A stretch of DNA of 64,000 nt from contig NZ_KN050846.1 in the NCBI RefSeq assembly GCF_000746845.1, positions 3,078,701 to 3,142,700 of the forward strand, written 5' to 3'. This document shows, one piece after another, positions 53,061 through 61,498 of the stretch (its first letter is position 1; every line of letters starts with the position of its first letter). The notes under the pieces were generated by a model. The model saw nothing but the letters and a program-made list of their open reading frames with translations. It was not told where the DNA came from and ran no database searches. Made by a program: the position numbers and the translations under genes. The DNA is from Altibacter lentus (GTDB taxonomy: Bacteria; Bacteroidota; Bacteroidia; Flavobacteriales; Flavobacteriaceae).

Positions 53061-54140
53061 ATGCTGAGTATTCTCGATCGATACATATTGCGAAAATACC
53101 TGGGAACCTTCGTGCTCCTGTTACTGCTTTTTATCCCCATTGGCATTACCGTTAATCTTGCAGAGAAAATAGATAAGATACTGGCCAATGAAGTTCCTTT
53201 TATTGAGGTGGCGAAGTATTACTTGGATTTTACCGTATACTTTGCAAACCTACTCTTTCCGCTGTTCCTTTTCTTATCGGTTATTTGGTTTACATCAAAG
53301 TTGGCAAACAATACCGAGGTCATTGCATTTTTAAGTAGCGGGGTGTCTTATTATCGATTTCTTCGACCCTATATGATTGGTGCTACGATCGTATGTATAG
53401 GCGCCTTGATCATGGGAATGTATCTGGCCCCTATGGCAAGTAAGGGTTTTAATGAGTTTACGTTTCAGTATTTAAAGAACAACAAGAAAGACCGACAGCA
53501 AAATAACGTATACCGGCAGATCAATGACAATGATTACATCTATGTAAGCTATTTTAATGTTAAAGAAATGTCCGGTAACAATTTTACACTGGAACATTTC
53601 GAAGGTAATAAAATGACCTATAAATTGGCCGCCAGTCGTATTAAATACAACGAGAAGGATAGTACCTATACCTTGTATAATTATACCAAAAGAACCATAG
53701 GTGAGAACGAGGATATACTTCAAAGCGAAGTGAAACTCGACACCACGTTCTCTTTTGAACTGGAAGACCTTACGCCTGTGGAGTACATAGCCGAAACACT
53801 TAATTTTACAGAACTTAACGATTTTATCGCAAGAGAAAAGGAGCGGGGGTCCAGTTATATAAATAGATATGAGGTGGTTCGATATAAACGCTGGAGCCTA
53901 CCGGTCTCGGCCTATATCTTAACAATCATCGCAGTTGCGGTATCTTCCATGAAACGCCGTGGTGGTATGGGAGTGAATCTTGCCATCGGGATAAGTATTG
54001 GAATGGTCTTTATCTTTTTCGATAAGATATTTGGCACCATGGCAGAGCAGAGTAGTTTCTCACCCTTTATTGCAACATGGTTTCCCAATATTCTATTTGG
54101 TATTTTAGCCATTTATCTGCTTAAAAATGCGAAACGATAA
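53061..54140 (+). CDS. LptF/LptG family permease
   Basis: 359 residues. About six membrane helices in two groups: three N-terminal (GTFVLLLLLFIPIGITVNL, YFANLLFPLFLFLSVIWF, YMIGATIVCIGALIMGMYL) and three C-terminal (LPVSAYILTIIAVAVSS, GVNLAIGISIGMVFIFF, SPFIATWFPNILFGILAIYLL). A large periplasmic domain lies between them. These proteins form the membrane part of the LptB2FG lipopolysaccharide exporter. Whether this is LptF or LptG cannot be told here. The end overlaps the next gene by 14 bases. Confidence 0.92.
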   Translation: MLSILDRYILRKYLGTFVLLLLLFIPIGITVNLAEKIDKILANEVPFIEVAKYYLDFTVYFANLLFPLFLFLSVIWFTSKLANNTEVIAFLSSGVSYYRFLRPYMIGATIVCIGALIMGMYLAPMASKGFNEFTFQYLKNNKKDRQQNNVYRQINDNDYIYVSYFNVKEMSGNNFTLEHFEGNKMTYKLAASRIKYNEKDSTYTLYNYTKRTIGENEDILQSEVKLDTTFSFELEDLTPVEYIAETLNFTELNDFIAREKERGSSYINRYEVVRYKRWSLPVSAYILTIIAVAVSSMKRRGGMGVNLAIGISIGMVFIFFDKIFGTMAEQSSFSPFIATWFPNILFGILAIYLLKNAKR

Positions 54141-55029
54141 ACTTCTCAATTACCTGCACCTTCATTTCATTGTTTTTATTTGGGGGTTTACGGCAGTGTT
54201 GGGAGCCTTGATATCTATTGATGCCATTCCACTGGTGTGGTATAGGATGTTGCTGGCAGCTGCCTTGATCTATATCTATGTGCGTTGGAAAAAAATCGAT
54301 CTTCGTTTTACATATCGCACCCTGGCCGGATTCTTTCTAGCAGGATTGATCATAGCGCTTCATTGGCTGGCTTTTTTTGGCGCCATAAAAGTTTCTAATG
54401 TTTCAGTGACATTGGCGATCATGTCAACAGGGGCGTTCTTCACTTCACTTCTCGAACCTTTGTTGTACCGACGAAAGATTATTGGGTATGAGGTATTCTT
54501 CGGAATGTTAGTGGTCGTGGGGCTTTATGTGATCTTCAATGTGGAAGGAGATTATTTTTGGGGGATTGTTCTTGCCTTAAGCTCGGCTTTTCTGGGGGCT
54601 CTGTTTTCGGTAATCAATGGAAAGTATGCCTTACAATATAGTGCCACGGCTATCTCTTTTTATGAATTACTCTTCGGAATGCTTTGTATTTCGGTCTACC
54701 TTGTCTTTAGCGGAAGCTTCAACGTTTCCTTTTTTCAGTTGTCTTCCAGTGATTGGATGTATCTTTTTATTCTGGCTTCAGCATGTACTGCGTATGCATT
54801 TATCGCCTCAGTGCATGTAATGAGATGGATTAGTCCTTACACAGTGATGCTAACCATAAATATGGAACCGGTCTACGGAATCATTCTGGCGCTTCTTATC
54901 TTAGGAGATCGAGAGAATATGAGCCCACAGTTCTATTACGGCGCTGCTATAATTATCTTGACAGTCGTGGCGAATGGAATCATTAAAATGAAATTGGAAA
55001 GAAAAAAAAGACGATTGGGTGCTGACTAA
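54127..55029 (+). CDS. EamA/DMT superfamily transporter
   Basis: 300 residues with ten hydrophobic helices in two EamA repeats (for example LHFIVFIWGFTAVLGALISI and WGIVLALSSAFLGALFSVI), typical of drug/metabolite transporters. The substrate is unknown; relatives export amino acids, nucleobases or drugs. The start lies inside lptF/G by 14 bases, indicating co-transcription. It ends in a basic cytoplasmic tail (KMKLERKKRRLGAD). The accA promoter overlaps its last codons. Confidence 0.92.
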   Translation: MRNDKLLNYLHLHFIVFIWGFTAVLGALISIDAIPLVWYRMLLAAALIYIYVRWKKIDLRFTYRTLAGFFLAGLIIALHWLAFFGAIKVSNVSVTLAIMSTGAFFTSLLEPLLYRRKIIGYEVFFGMLVVVGLYVIFNVEGDYFWGIVLALSSAFLGALFSVINGKYALQYSATAISFYELLFGMLCISVYLVFSGSFNVSFFQLSSSDWMYLFILASACTAYAFIASVHVMRWISPYTVMLTINMEPVYGIILALLILGDRENMSPQFYYGAAIIILTVVANGIIKMKLERKKRRLGAD

Positions 55030-55048
55030 AAACAAAATTTTATCTTTG
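55015..55048 (+). promoter_or_regulatory. Promoter of accA
   Basis: TTG at 55015-55017, 23 bases, TATCTTTG at 55041-55048, 36 bases before the accA ATG. The -33 half lies in the last codons of the transporter gene. Confidence 0.62.
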
Positions 55049-55083
55049 TAAGCTAAGCCAAACAATACTTCAAGGAGTGATCT

Positions 55084-56037
55084 ATGGAATATCTTGATTT
55101 TGAATTACCTATTAAAGAACTGCAGGAGCAATACGACAAAGCTTGCCAGATTGGAGAAGACAGCGATGTTGATGTTACCAATACCTGTAAACAGATAGAA
55201 AAAAAATTGAACGAAACCAAGAAGGAGATCTATAAGAATCTCACGCCTTGGCAACGTGTTCAGCTTTCCCGTCATCCCAACCGTCCCTATACCATGGATT
55301 ACATCAAAGCGATCTGTGGGGATTCTTTCCTGGAATTGCATGGTGACCGAAATTTCAAAGACGATAAAGCCATGGTGGGCGGACTGGGAAAAATTGGAGA
55401 CCAAAGCTATATGTTCGTTGGTCAACAAAAAGGGTATAATACAAAAACCAGACAATTCCGAAATTTTGGAATGGCAAACCCCGAAGGCTATCGCAAGGCA
55501 TTACGTCTAATGAAATCTGCCGAAAAATTTGGGGTGCCCGTAGTTACCCTAATTGATACTCCGGGTGCTTTTCCCGGATTAGAGGCAGAAGAACGCGGAC
55601 AGGGAGAAGCGATCGCTCGAAATATTTTGGAGATGACACGTCTTAAAGTGCCTATTATTGTAGTGATCATTGGGGAAGGTGCCAGTGGAGGGGCCTTAGG
55701 GATTGGCGTAGGAGATCGGGTACTTATGTTAGAGAATACATGGTATTCTGTGATATCTCCCGAAAGCTGTTCGTCCATTCTTTGGCGAAGCTGGGAGTTT
55801 AAAGAACAAGCCGCTGAAGCGCTTAAATTAACCGCCAGTGATATGAAAAAACAAAACCTAATTGACCTGATCGTGAAAGAACCTGTGGGAGGCGCCCATA
55901 GTGATAAGGAAAAGACCTACACTACCGTGGCCAACGCCATCGAAAAGGTATATTTGGAATTAAAAGACTTATCACCAAAAGAATTGGTCAATACCCGAAT
56001 GGAAAAATATTCTAAAATGGGTGAGTTCAAATCCTAA
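55084..56037 (+). CDS. accA: Acetyl-CoA carboxylase carboxyltransferase subunit alpha
   Basis: 317 residues, the standard length. N-terminal coiled-coil ([17 protein letters not shown]), then [21 protein letters not shown], the crotonase-fold core with [31 protein letters not shown] (in two parts) and the oxyanion-hole glycines [16 protein letters not shown]. Transfers CO2 from carboxybiotin to acetyl-CoA with AccD, the first step of fatty-acid synthesis. It has its own promoter and a hairpin terminator downstream. Confidence 0.97.
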   Translation: MEYLDFELPIKELQEQYDKACQIGEDSDVDVTNTCKQIEKKLNETKKEIYKNLTPWQRVQLSRHPNRPYTMDYIKAICGDSFLELHGDRNFKDDKAMVGGLGKIGDQSYMFVGQQKGYNTKTRQFRNFGMANPEGYRKALRLMKSAEKFGVPVVTLIDTPGAFPGLEAEERGQGEAIARNILEMTRLKVPIIVVIIGEGASGGALGIGVGDRVLMLENTWYSVISPESCSSILWRSWEFKEQAAEALKLTASDMKKQNLIDLIVKEPVGGAHSDKEKTYTTVANAIEKVYLELKDLSPKELVNTRMEKYSKMGEFKS

Positions 56038-56066
56038 TTTCAATCATACCAAACCCTTTCAAAATT

Positions 56067-56092
56067 CCGACGCGAAAGCTTCGGTTTTTTTT
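56067..56092 (+). terminator. Probable terminator after accA
   Basis: CCGA...TCGG arms (56067-56070, 56081-56084) enclosing GC-GAAA-GC, followed by eight T. Short stem, stabilised by a GNRA-type loop. Confidence 0.6.
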
Positions 56093-56204
56093 GTACCTTA
56101 TTAACAATAAATCAAAGTTTTCAACAGTTAAATTGTTAACGACCGGTGAACATCGTTCTTTAAAAAAGTCGTTCCGCTCTTAACATTTTCTTTACATTCG
56201 CTCA

Positions 56205-57761
56205 ATGGAAAAACTGAAACCTCACACTTCATTTTCGGCCCGACCGTCACAGGTAATTTCGCTTGAAAAAGGAAAATTGCCTCCGCAAGCTACTGATTTA
56301 GAGGAGGTTGTGTTAGGAGCAATGATGATCGACAAGAAAGGAGTTGATGAGGTGATCGATATTCTTCACTCCGAAGTATTCTACAAAGAGTCCCACCAGC
56401 ATATCTTCGAAGCGATTCATACTTTGTTCGAGAATAGTGAACCCGTGGACTTATTAACCGTTTCCAGTCAACTGAAGAAGGATCAAAAGCTGGAAGCTTC
56501 GGGAGGAGAGTTTTACTTGGTACAACTTACCCAAAAAGTGTCATCTTCTGCACACATTGAGTTTCATGCGCGTATCATTCTTCAGAAATACATACAGCGA
56601 AGTTTAATAAAAATATCGAATGAGATCATTGAGGACTCATACGATGAAACTACCGATGTGTTTGACCTACTGGACAATGCCGAGTCAAAATTATACGAAA
56701 TTACGCAAGGGAATATAAAACGTTCTTCCGAAACAGCTCAAAGCTTGGTGATCCAGGCAAAGAAACGAATTGAGGAGATCGCCAACAAAGAAGGTCTCTC
56801 GGGCATCCCGTCGGGATTCACAAAAGTAGATAAGCTTACATCCGGTTGGCAACCCAGTGACCTTGTCATTATAGCTGCCCGTCCGGGTATGGGTAAGACG
56901 GCCCTAACGCTATCCATGGCACGAAATATTGCTGTGGAACACAACATTCCGGTAGCATTCTTCTCGCTGGAGATGTCTTCGGTGCAATTGATCACACGTT
57001 TGATCTCTTCTGAAACGGGTCTCAGTTCAGAAAAACTACGTACCGGAAACCTCGAAAAACACGAGTGGGAACAATTAAATGTGAAGGTAAAGGGTTTGGA
57101 AAAAGCCCCGCTCTTTATTGATGATACACCTTCGTTGTCCATATTCGACCTGCGTGCAAAGGCACGCCGATTGTCATCTCAACATGGAATCAAATTGATC
57201 ATGATCGATTACCTGCAATTAATGACTGCAGGAGGCAGCCAAAAAGGAGGGAACAGAGAACAGGAAATTTCTACTATTTCCCGAAACCTGAAAGCATTGG
57301 CCAAAGAACTTAATGTTCCGGTCATCGCCCTCTCGCAGCTAAGTCGGGCTGTGGAGACCCGAGGGGGTAGCAAACGTCCGTTGTTATCCGACCTTCGTGA
57401 GTCGGGAGCGATCGAGCAGGATGCAGATATTGTTTCATTTATCTATAGACCGGAGTATTACAAGATCGATGAGTGGGATGATGAAGAACGCACGCCTACA
57501 GCCGGACAGGCCGAATTTATTGTAGCCAAGCACCGTAACGGTGGACTGGACGAGATCAAACTTAAATTTGTGGGACATTTGGGGCGTTTCGAAAATCTGG
57601 AAACCTTCGACTTCCCCACAGAGATCCATTCCCGTATGAACGATGCTGCAAATGATGATACGTTTAAGACAAGTCATCTGCCCTCTCCGGGAGAAGCATT
57701 CGGTAGTTCTATGAACGATGATCTCTCACCGGCCGATGGGGACGACGATGTGCCATTCTAA
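56205..57761 (+). CDS. dnaB: Replicative DNA helicase
   Basis: 518 residues. The N-terminal DnaB domain (~25-130, PPQATDLEEVVLGAMMIDKKG) is joined by a linker to a RecA-like ATPase with Walker A AARPGMGKTALTLS, Walker B LIMIDYLQLM, and motif NLKALAKELNVPVIALSQLSR plus the arginine-finger region KRPLLSDLRESGAIEQDADI. Unwinds DNA at replication forks as a hexamer. The disordered acidic tail (NDDLSPADGDDDVPF) resembles SSB-type tips. A terminator follows after 60 bases. Monocistronic. Confidence 0.97.
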   Translation: MEKLKPHTSFSARPSQVISLEKGKLPPQATDLEEVVLGAMMIDKKGVDEVIDILHSEVFYKESHQHIFEAIHTLFENSEPVDLLTVSSQLKKDQKLEASGGEFYLVQLTQKVSSSAHIEFHARIILQKYIQRSLIKISNEIIEDSYDETTDVFDLLDNAESKLYEITQGNIKRSSETAQSLVIQAKKRIEEIANKEGLSGIPSGFTKVDKLTSGWQPSDLVIIAARPGMGKTALTLSMARNIAVEHNIPVAFFSLEMSSVQLITRLISSETGLSSEKLRTGNLEKHEWEQLNVKVKGLEKAPLFIDDTPSLSIFDLRAKARRLSSQHGIKLIMIDYLQLMTAGGSQKGGNREQEISTISRNLKALAKELNVPVIALSQLSRAVETRGGSKRPLLSDLRESGAIEQDADIVSFIYRPEYYKIDEWDDEERTPTAGQAEFIVAKHRNGGLDEIKLKFVGHLGRFENLETFDFPTEIHSRMNDAANDDTFKTSHLPSPGEAFGSSMNDDLSPADGDDDVPF

Positions 57762-57824
57762 GGTCACATTTCTAAAATAATCCGTTAAGAATACTCTTTT
57801 TGGCTTAAATTTTGACGTTATAGA

Positions 57825-57850
57825 ATTCCTGCCGGGGCAGGAATCTCTTT
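57825..57850 (+). terminator. Terminator after dnaB
   Basis: Arms 57825-57833 and 57836-57844 (ATTCCTGCC and its complement) followed by a T-rich run. Confidence 0.82.
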
Positions 57851-57872
57851 TTTAAATAGCTATATTTATAAA

Positions 57873-59132
57873 ATGAAAAAAATCATATCCCTTCTTTTTC
57901 TGTTCGTATTCACCTGGCAGGCGTATGCTTCCTATATTTTGATACCCATGGATGCCGAATCCCAGAAAGAGCATTTAAAAGCCTACGGAATTGTCTATTG
58001 GTCTCTGGAACGACAGGTAAAATCAAAATGGTTGCTCAATTATCGCGGCGGATCCTTCCTTTTGCCTGATTCCGAAGAAATAAAAAAAGAATGTCAGATT
58101 CGAGGCGTTTCCTTTGAAGTGATCTCCGATGCAGCTACCGAACAGATACTATCAGAAATTAGCAGTCCGTCACAAAATATGGAAGCGGTCTCACTCGAAA
58201 AGGCTCCCAGGATCGCGGTCTACTCACCTAAAGGTAACCAACCTTGGGATGACGCGGTTACCATGGTGCTAACCTATGCTGAAATTCCATACGACATCAT
58301 TTACGATGAAGAGGTCATGGGTGATCAATTACTGCTTTACGACTGGCTGCACCTACACCACGAAGATTTCACGGGTCAATACGGAAAGTTTTATCGCGCC
58401 TATCGTGCTGCTCCTTGGTATATTGAAGATAAGGAACGCGCCGAAGCACTTGCTTCTAAAATGGGCTATACAAAAGTTTCCGAAGCAAAAAGAGATGTGG
58501 CTTTAAAGATCAGGGATTATGTGATAGGTGGCGGTTTTATGTTTGCCATGTGCAGTGCGACCGACAGTTTTGATATTGCATTGGCGGCAGAAGGTGTCGA
58601 TATTTGCGAACCCATGTTCGACGGGGATCCCAGCGAACCCGGCTATCAAAGTAAGATCGACTATAGCCGTACCTTCGCTTTTACCGATTTTATTTTGGAA
58701 CGCAGCCCAATGGTCTATGAGTTCTCATCTATTGATATGACCAATAAACGCAGTATCGCAAAGGAGACCGATTATTTCTCTTTGATGGATTACAGTGCTA
58801 AATGGGATCCTATTCCTTGTATGTTGGTCCAAAACCATACATCTTTGGTAAAAGGATTTATGGGACAGACAACTTCCTACGACAGCGATCAGATAAAAGC
58901 GAATGTGTTGATTATGGGGCAGAACAAATCTAATAATGAAGCGCGTTATATCCACGGAATAAAAGGGAAAGGATTCTTCACGTTTTACGGAGGACATGAC
59001 CCGGAAGATTATCAGCATAGAGTAGGGGATGCTAAAACCGAATTGGCCTTGCACCCGAATTCACCCGGATACCGACTTATATTGAACAATGTGTTGTTCC
59101 CGGCTGCCAAGAAGAAGAAACAAAAGACCTAA
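57873..59132 (+). CDS. Exported protein of unknown function (often labelled asparagine synthetase B)
   Basis: 419 residues. Signal peptide (MKKIISLLFLFVFTWQAYAS), so periplasmic. The mature protein has a Rossmann-like look with PRIAVYSPKGNQPWDDAVTMVLTYAEIPYDIIYDEEV, a long loop with HLHHEDFTGQYGKF, a GGGFMFAMCSATDSFDIAL strand-turn carrying a Cys, and a C-terminal FFTFYGGHDPEDYQH. It resembles glutamine-amidotransferase-like folds. Homologues in this phylum carry the name asparagine synthetase B, but no PP-loop ATP site is visible, so I do not accept that name. It converges on the OmpA-family gene with a four-base overlap. Confidence 0.8.
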   Translation: MKKIISLLFLFVFTWQAYASYILIPMDAESQKEHLKAYGIVYWSLERQVKSKWLLNYRGGSFLLPDSEEIKKECQIRGVSFEVISDAATEQILSEISSPSQNMEAVSLEKAPRIAVYSPKGNQPWDDAVTMVLTYAEIPYDIIYDEEVMGDQLLLYDWLHLHHEDFTGQYGKFYRAYRAAPWYIEDKERAEALASKMGYTKVSEAKRDVALKIRDYVIGGGFMFAMCSATDSFDIALAAEGVDICEPMFDGDPSEPGYQSKIDYSRTFAFTDFILERSPMVYEFSSIDMTNKRSIAKETDYFSLMDYSAKWDPIPCMLVQNHTSLVKGFMGQTTSYDSDQIKANVLIMGQNKSNNEARYIHGIKGKGFFTFYGGHDPEDYQHRVGDAKTELALHPNSPGYRLILNNVLFPAAKKKKQKT

Positions 59133-60079
59133 TCCCCCTGAGGTAGGGCGTCATAGTAATCTTTGGGAGGCAAGACAGTGATTTCTACACGTCTGTTCCG
59201 CTGTTTGTTCTCCGGAGTATCATTGTCTGCCTTGGGTTGAGATTCCCCCATAGCGCGGATCTCATAATCGTACAATGCTTCAAACCCGAGCAATGCTCGT
59301 AGCTGATCGACCACTGAATAACATCTATTTTCCGAAAGTGTCATGTTTGACGCATCCGTACCATCGCTATCAGTATGGCCTTCCACAACGATAGTTGCCT
59401 TGTCCACTTGTTTAATGAGTTGTGTAAGAGTGTCGAGCGTTTGTTGTGCGCTGGGCTTCAGTTTGAATTCGGCCACATCGAAGAGAACATCGGCATTGAT
59501 AGAAAGTTTTATAACGCTGTTGATGGCACCTACGGCATCGATATCGGCCCCGGCGCTTTTACTTTTACAAAGGTCCTGTAGATCGGTGATACGCATATAG
59601 TAGAAAACAGTTTCGGTCTCGATATTTTCGTCGCTGAGATCGATAATAGATTTTCCGCCGGCAATGGTACCCGCATAGAGCCATTCATTACCATCTACAG
59701 AGATCTCGATCTTGGCCGACTCTTTCGATGGTCCTACTTCGAAGATGTAGAGGTCGTTTCCCGGAAGGTTCATAAAGCCATTATCGGTGAATGCCAGAGT
59801 TATACTTCCCTTACAGCCTAATGAAAGGAATTTTGCCGAGTGATAGTTTTTGTAGTTAGGTTCGTGAAGTGATTGTTGTGGATCGGCATACTTTTCGAGG
59901 GGCGGAGGATCCCCCATAGTAAAACTAACAATACTATCGGCGAAAGAGATCTTTCCTAACGGCAAATAGATTGAAGAATAACGATCGATGCGATACGATT
60001 TACCGGTCCCTTTTTGTGCAAGTAGCATAGGTCCTAAAAACAGTAACCCACAGAAAAGAACAAAGGTTCGTAAATCCAT
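59129..60079 (-). CDS. OmpA family outer-membrane/peptidoglycan-binding protein
   Basis: 316 residues from the ATG at 60079, which gives a proper signal peptide (MDLRTFVLFCGLLFLGPMLLAQ); a longer frame from 60154 lacks one. The middle ~170 residues are a beta-rich domain (IYLPLGKISFADSIVSFTMGD, GPSKESAKIEISVDGNEW). The C-terminal OmpA domain (~200-305) carries TIVVEGHTDSDGTDASNMTLSENR and RRVEITV, with the peptidoglycan-binding Asp and Arg. It probably ties the outer membrane to the cell wall. It lies upstream of the rplT terminator on the same strand but is separated from it. Confidence 0.9.
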   Translation of the reverse strand: MDLRTFVLFCGLLFLGPMLLAQKGTGKSYRIDRYSSIYLPLGKISFADSIVSFTMGDPPPLEKYADPQQSLHEPNYKNYHSAKFLSLGCKGSITLAFTDNGFMNLPGNDLYIFEVGPSKESAKIEISVDGNEWLYAGTIAGGKSIIDLSDENIETETVFYYMRITDLQDLCKSKSAGADIDAVGAINSVIKLSINADVLFDVAEFKLKPSAQQTLDTLTQLIKQVDKATIVVEGHTDSDGTDASNMTLSENRCYSVVDQLRALLGFEALYDYEIRAMGESQPKADNDTPENKQRNRRVEITVLPPKDYYDALPQGD

Positions 60080-60155
60080 TCGAAGATTTTTACTAAGATA
60101 CGGAAACTTTGTTAGTGAGAAGGCAAAAGGAAAATAAGGGGAACGACGGAACAAT

Positions 60156-60183
60156 AAAAAACCCGCTCGGAAAGAGCGGGTTT
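60156..60183 (-). terminator. Terminator of the thrS-infC-rpmI-rplT operon
   Basis: Minus strand arms 60183-60174 and 60168-60159 (AAACCCGCTC and complement), five-base loop, then a T run to about 60153. Located 27 bases after the rplT stop. Confidence 0.9.
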
Positions 60184-60209
60184 GGGCGAAATAATAATGT
60201 TAGATTATC

Positions 60210-60554
60210 TTATTTTACTTTGTTTACGATCGCTTCAAAAGCTTCCGGATGGTTCATCGCTAAATCGGCTAGAACCTTACGGTTCAATTCGATGTCATTA
60301 GCTTTGAGTTTCCCCATAAACTGAGAATAAGACATGCCATGCTGGCGTGCTCCCGCATTGATACGGGTGATCCATAAGGATCTAAAATTTCTCTTTTTTG
60401 CGCGACGGTCTCTGTATGAGTACGACATTGCTTTTTCAACAGCGTTCTTAGCAACGGTCCATACATTTTTACGTCTTCCAAAGTATCCTTTGGCTTGCTT
60501 CATTACCTTTTTTCTTCTGGCTCTTGAAGCAACTGAATTTACTGATCTTGGCAT
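60210..60554 (-). CDS. rplT: 50S ribosomal protein L20
   Basis: 114 residues. [32 protein letters not shown] (in parts [25 protein letters not shown]) is the standard L20 basic arm, and the C-terminal domain has [19 protein letters not shown]. An early assembly protein binding 23S rRNA, and in other bacteria an autogenous repressor of this operon. Last gene of the operon, 117 bases after rpmI, followed by the terminator. Confidence 0.98.
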   Translation of the reverse strand: MPRSVNSVASRARRKKVMKQAKGYFGRRKNVWTVAKNAVEKAMSYSYRDRRAKKRNFRSLWITRINAGARQHGMSYSQFMGKLKANDIELNRKVLADLAMNHPEAFEAIVNKVK

Positions 60555-60671
60555 AATTTAATTGTTTTTTGTAGCAGGCGACACCTAAACGTGTACTTTA
60601 TTTACATAGACGTTATGTCTTTTTTGTAGCCCAACTCCAGGGTTATTAATTTGTGTTAACCGGTTAAACGA

Positions 60672-60869
60672 TTACTTCAAACGAAGCATTTGTTTAACAT
60701 TACTCTCATCGGCCTCATGCACCAAAGTATCATGAGTCAATGCAAGCTTACGTTTTTTAGACTTCTTTGTTAAGATGTGGCTTTTAAACGCATGCTTTCT
60801 TTTGATCTTACCTGTACCTGTAAGCTTAAAACGCTTCTTAGCACTGGATTTTGTTTTTTGTTTCGGCAT
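60672..60869 (-). CDS. rpmI: 50S ribosomal protein L35
   Basis: 65 residues. [33 protein letters not shown] (in parts [25 protein letters not shown]) is a typical L35. Lies between infC (56 bases) and rplT (117 bases). In many bacteria translation of rpmI-rplT is controlled by L20 binding to the leader. I could not recognise such a pseudoknot here. Confidence 0.98.
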   Translation of the reverse strand: MPKQKTKSSAKKRFKLTGTGKIKRKHAFKSHILTKKSKKRKLALTHDTLVHEADESNVKQMLRLK

Positions 60870-60925
60870 GTTTTCTTCTTTTAGTATTACTTCGCTTTAT
60901 CGTTGTCCTCCTCTCTGAGGAAGTA

Positions 60926-61480
60926 TTATTTCTTTTTTGGGGTAATGAACATGATCATCCGTTTCCCTTCTAATTTTGGCATTTGTTCTACCTTTCCATA
61001 GTCTTCAAGCTCTTGAGCTAACTTAAGCAGAAGGATCTCACCTTGATCTTTATAAATAATAGAACGCCCTTTAAAGAACACGTAGGCTTTCAATTTGGCG
61101 CCATCCTTTAAAAATTTCTCGGCGTGCTTTTTCTTGAATTCATAATCGTGATCATCGGTATTCGGTCCAAACCGAATCTCTTTAATGGTGACCTTGGTCG
61201 CCTTGGCTTTCATCGCCTTCTCTCGCTTCTTCTGCTCGTAGACGAATTTTTTATAATCCATAACCTTACAAACCGGAGGGTTTGCATTAGGAGAAATTTC
61301 TACCAGGTCCAATTCCTGCTCTTCGGCAATCTCTTGCGCTTTCTTTAAAGGATATACTCCTATCTCTACGTTGTCTCCAACGAGACGCACTTCTTCGGCA
61401 CGGATTTTTCGGTTGATCCTGTGTTGATCTTCTTTAATGACCCTTGCCGGGCCCCTGCTTCTTTTTCTTCGTATTGCTAT
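60926..61480 (-). CDS. infC: Translation initiation factor IF-3, rare ATA start
   Basis: 184 residues if started at ATA 61480. The N-terminus [20 protein letters not shown] followed by [16 protein letters not shown] is conserved IF-3 sequence, yet no ATG, GTG or TTG lies between the in-frame TAA at 61492 and a GTG at 61390 in the middle of that conserved block. Starting at GTG 61390 would remove 30 conserved residues. Near-cognate starts (AUU in E. coli) are used by infC for IF-3 autoregulation. IF-3 monitors start-codon and initiator pairing on the 30S subunit. 18 bases after thrS; rpmI and rplT follow. Confidence 0.93.
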   Translation of the reverse strand: MAIRRKRSRGPARVIKEDQHRINRKIRAEEVRLVGDNVEIGVYPLKKAQEIAEEQELDLVEISPNANPPVCKVMDYKKFVYEQKKREKAMKAKATKVTIKEIRFGPNTDDHDYEFKKKHAEKFLKDGAKLKAYVFFKGRSIIYKDQGEILLLKLAQELEDYGKVEQMPKLEGKRMIMFITPKKK

Positions 61481-61498
61481 GACTATAAATTATTATGG

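Noticed and set aside
59129..60154. Longer start (60154) for the OmpA-family gene
   Set aside because: The extra 25 residues would bury the signal peptide. The ATG at 60079 gives a normal signal sequence.
60555..60671. L20-binding leader or pseudoknot between rpmI and rplT
   Set aside because: The gap is long enough but I could not recognise a convincing long-range pairing by eye.
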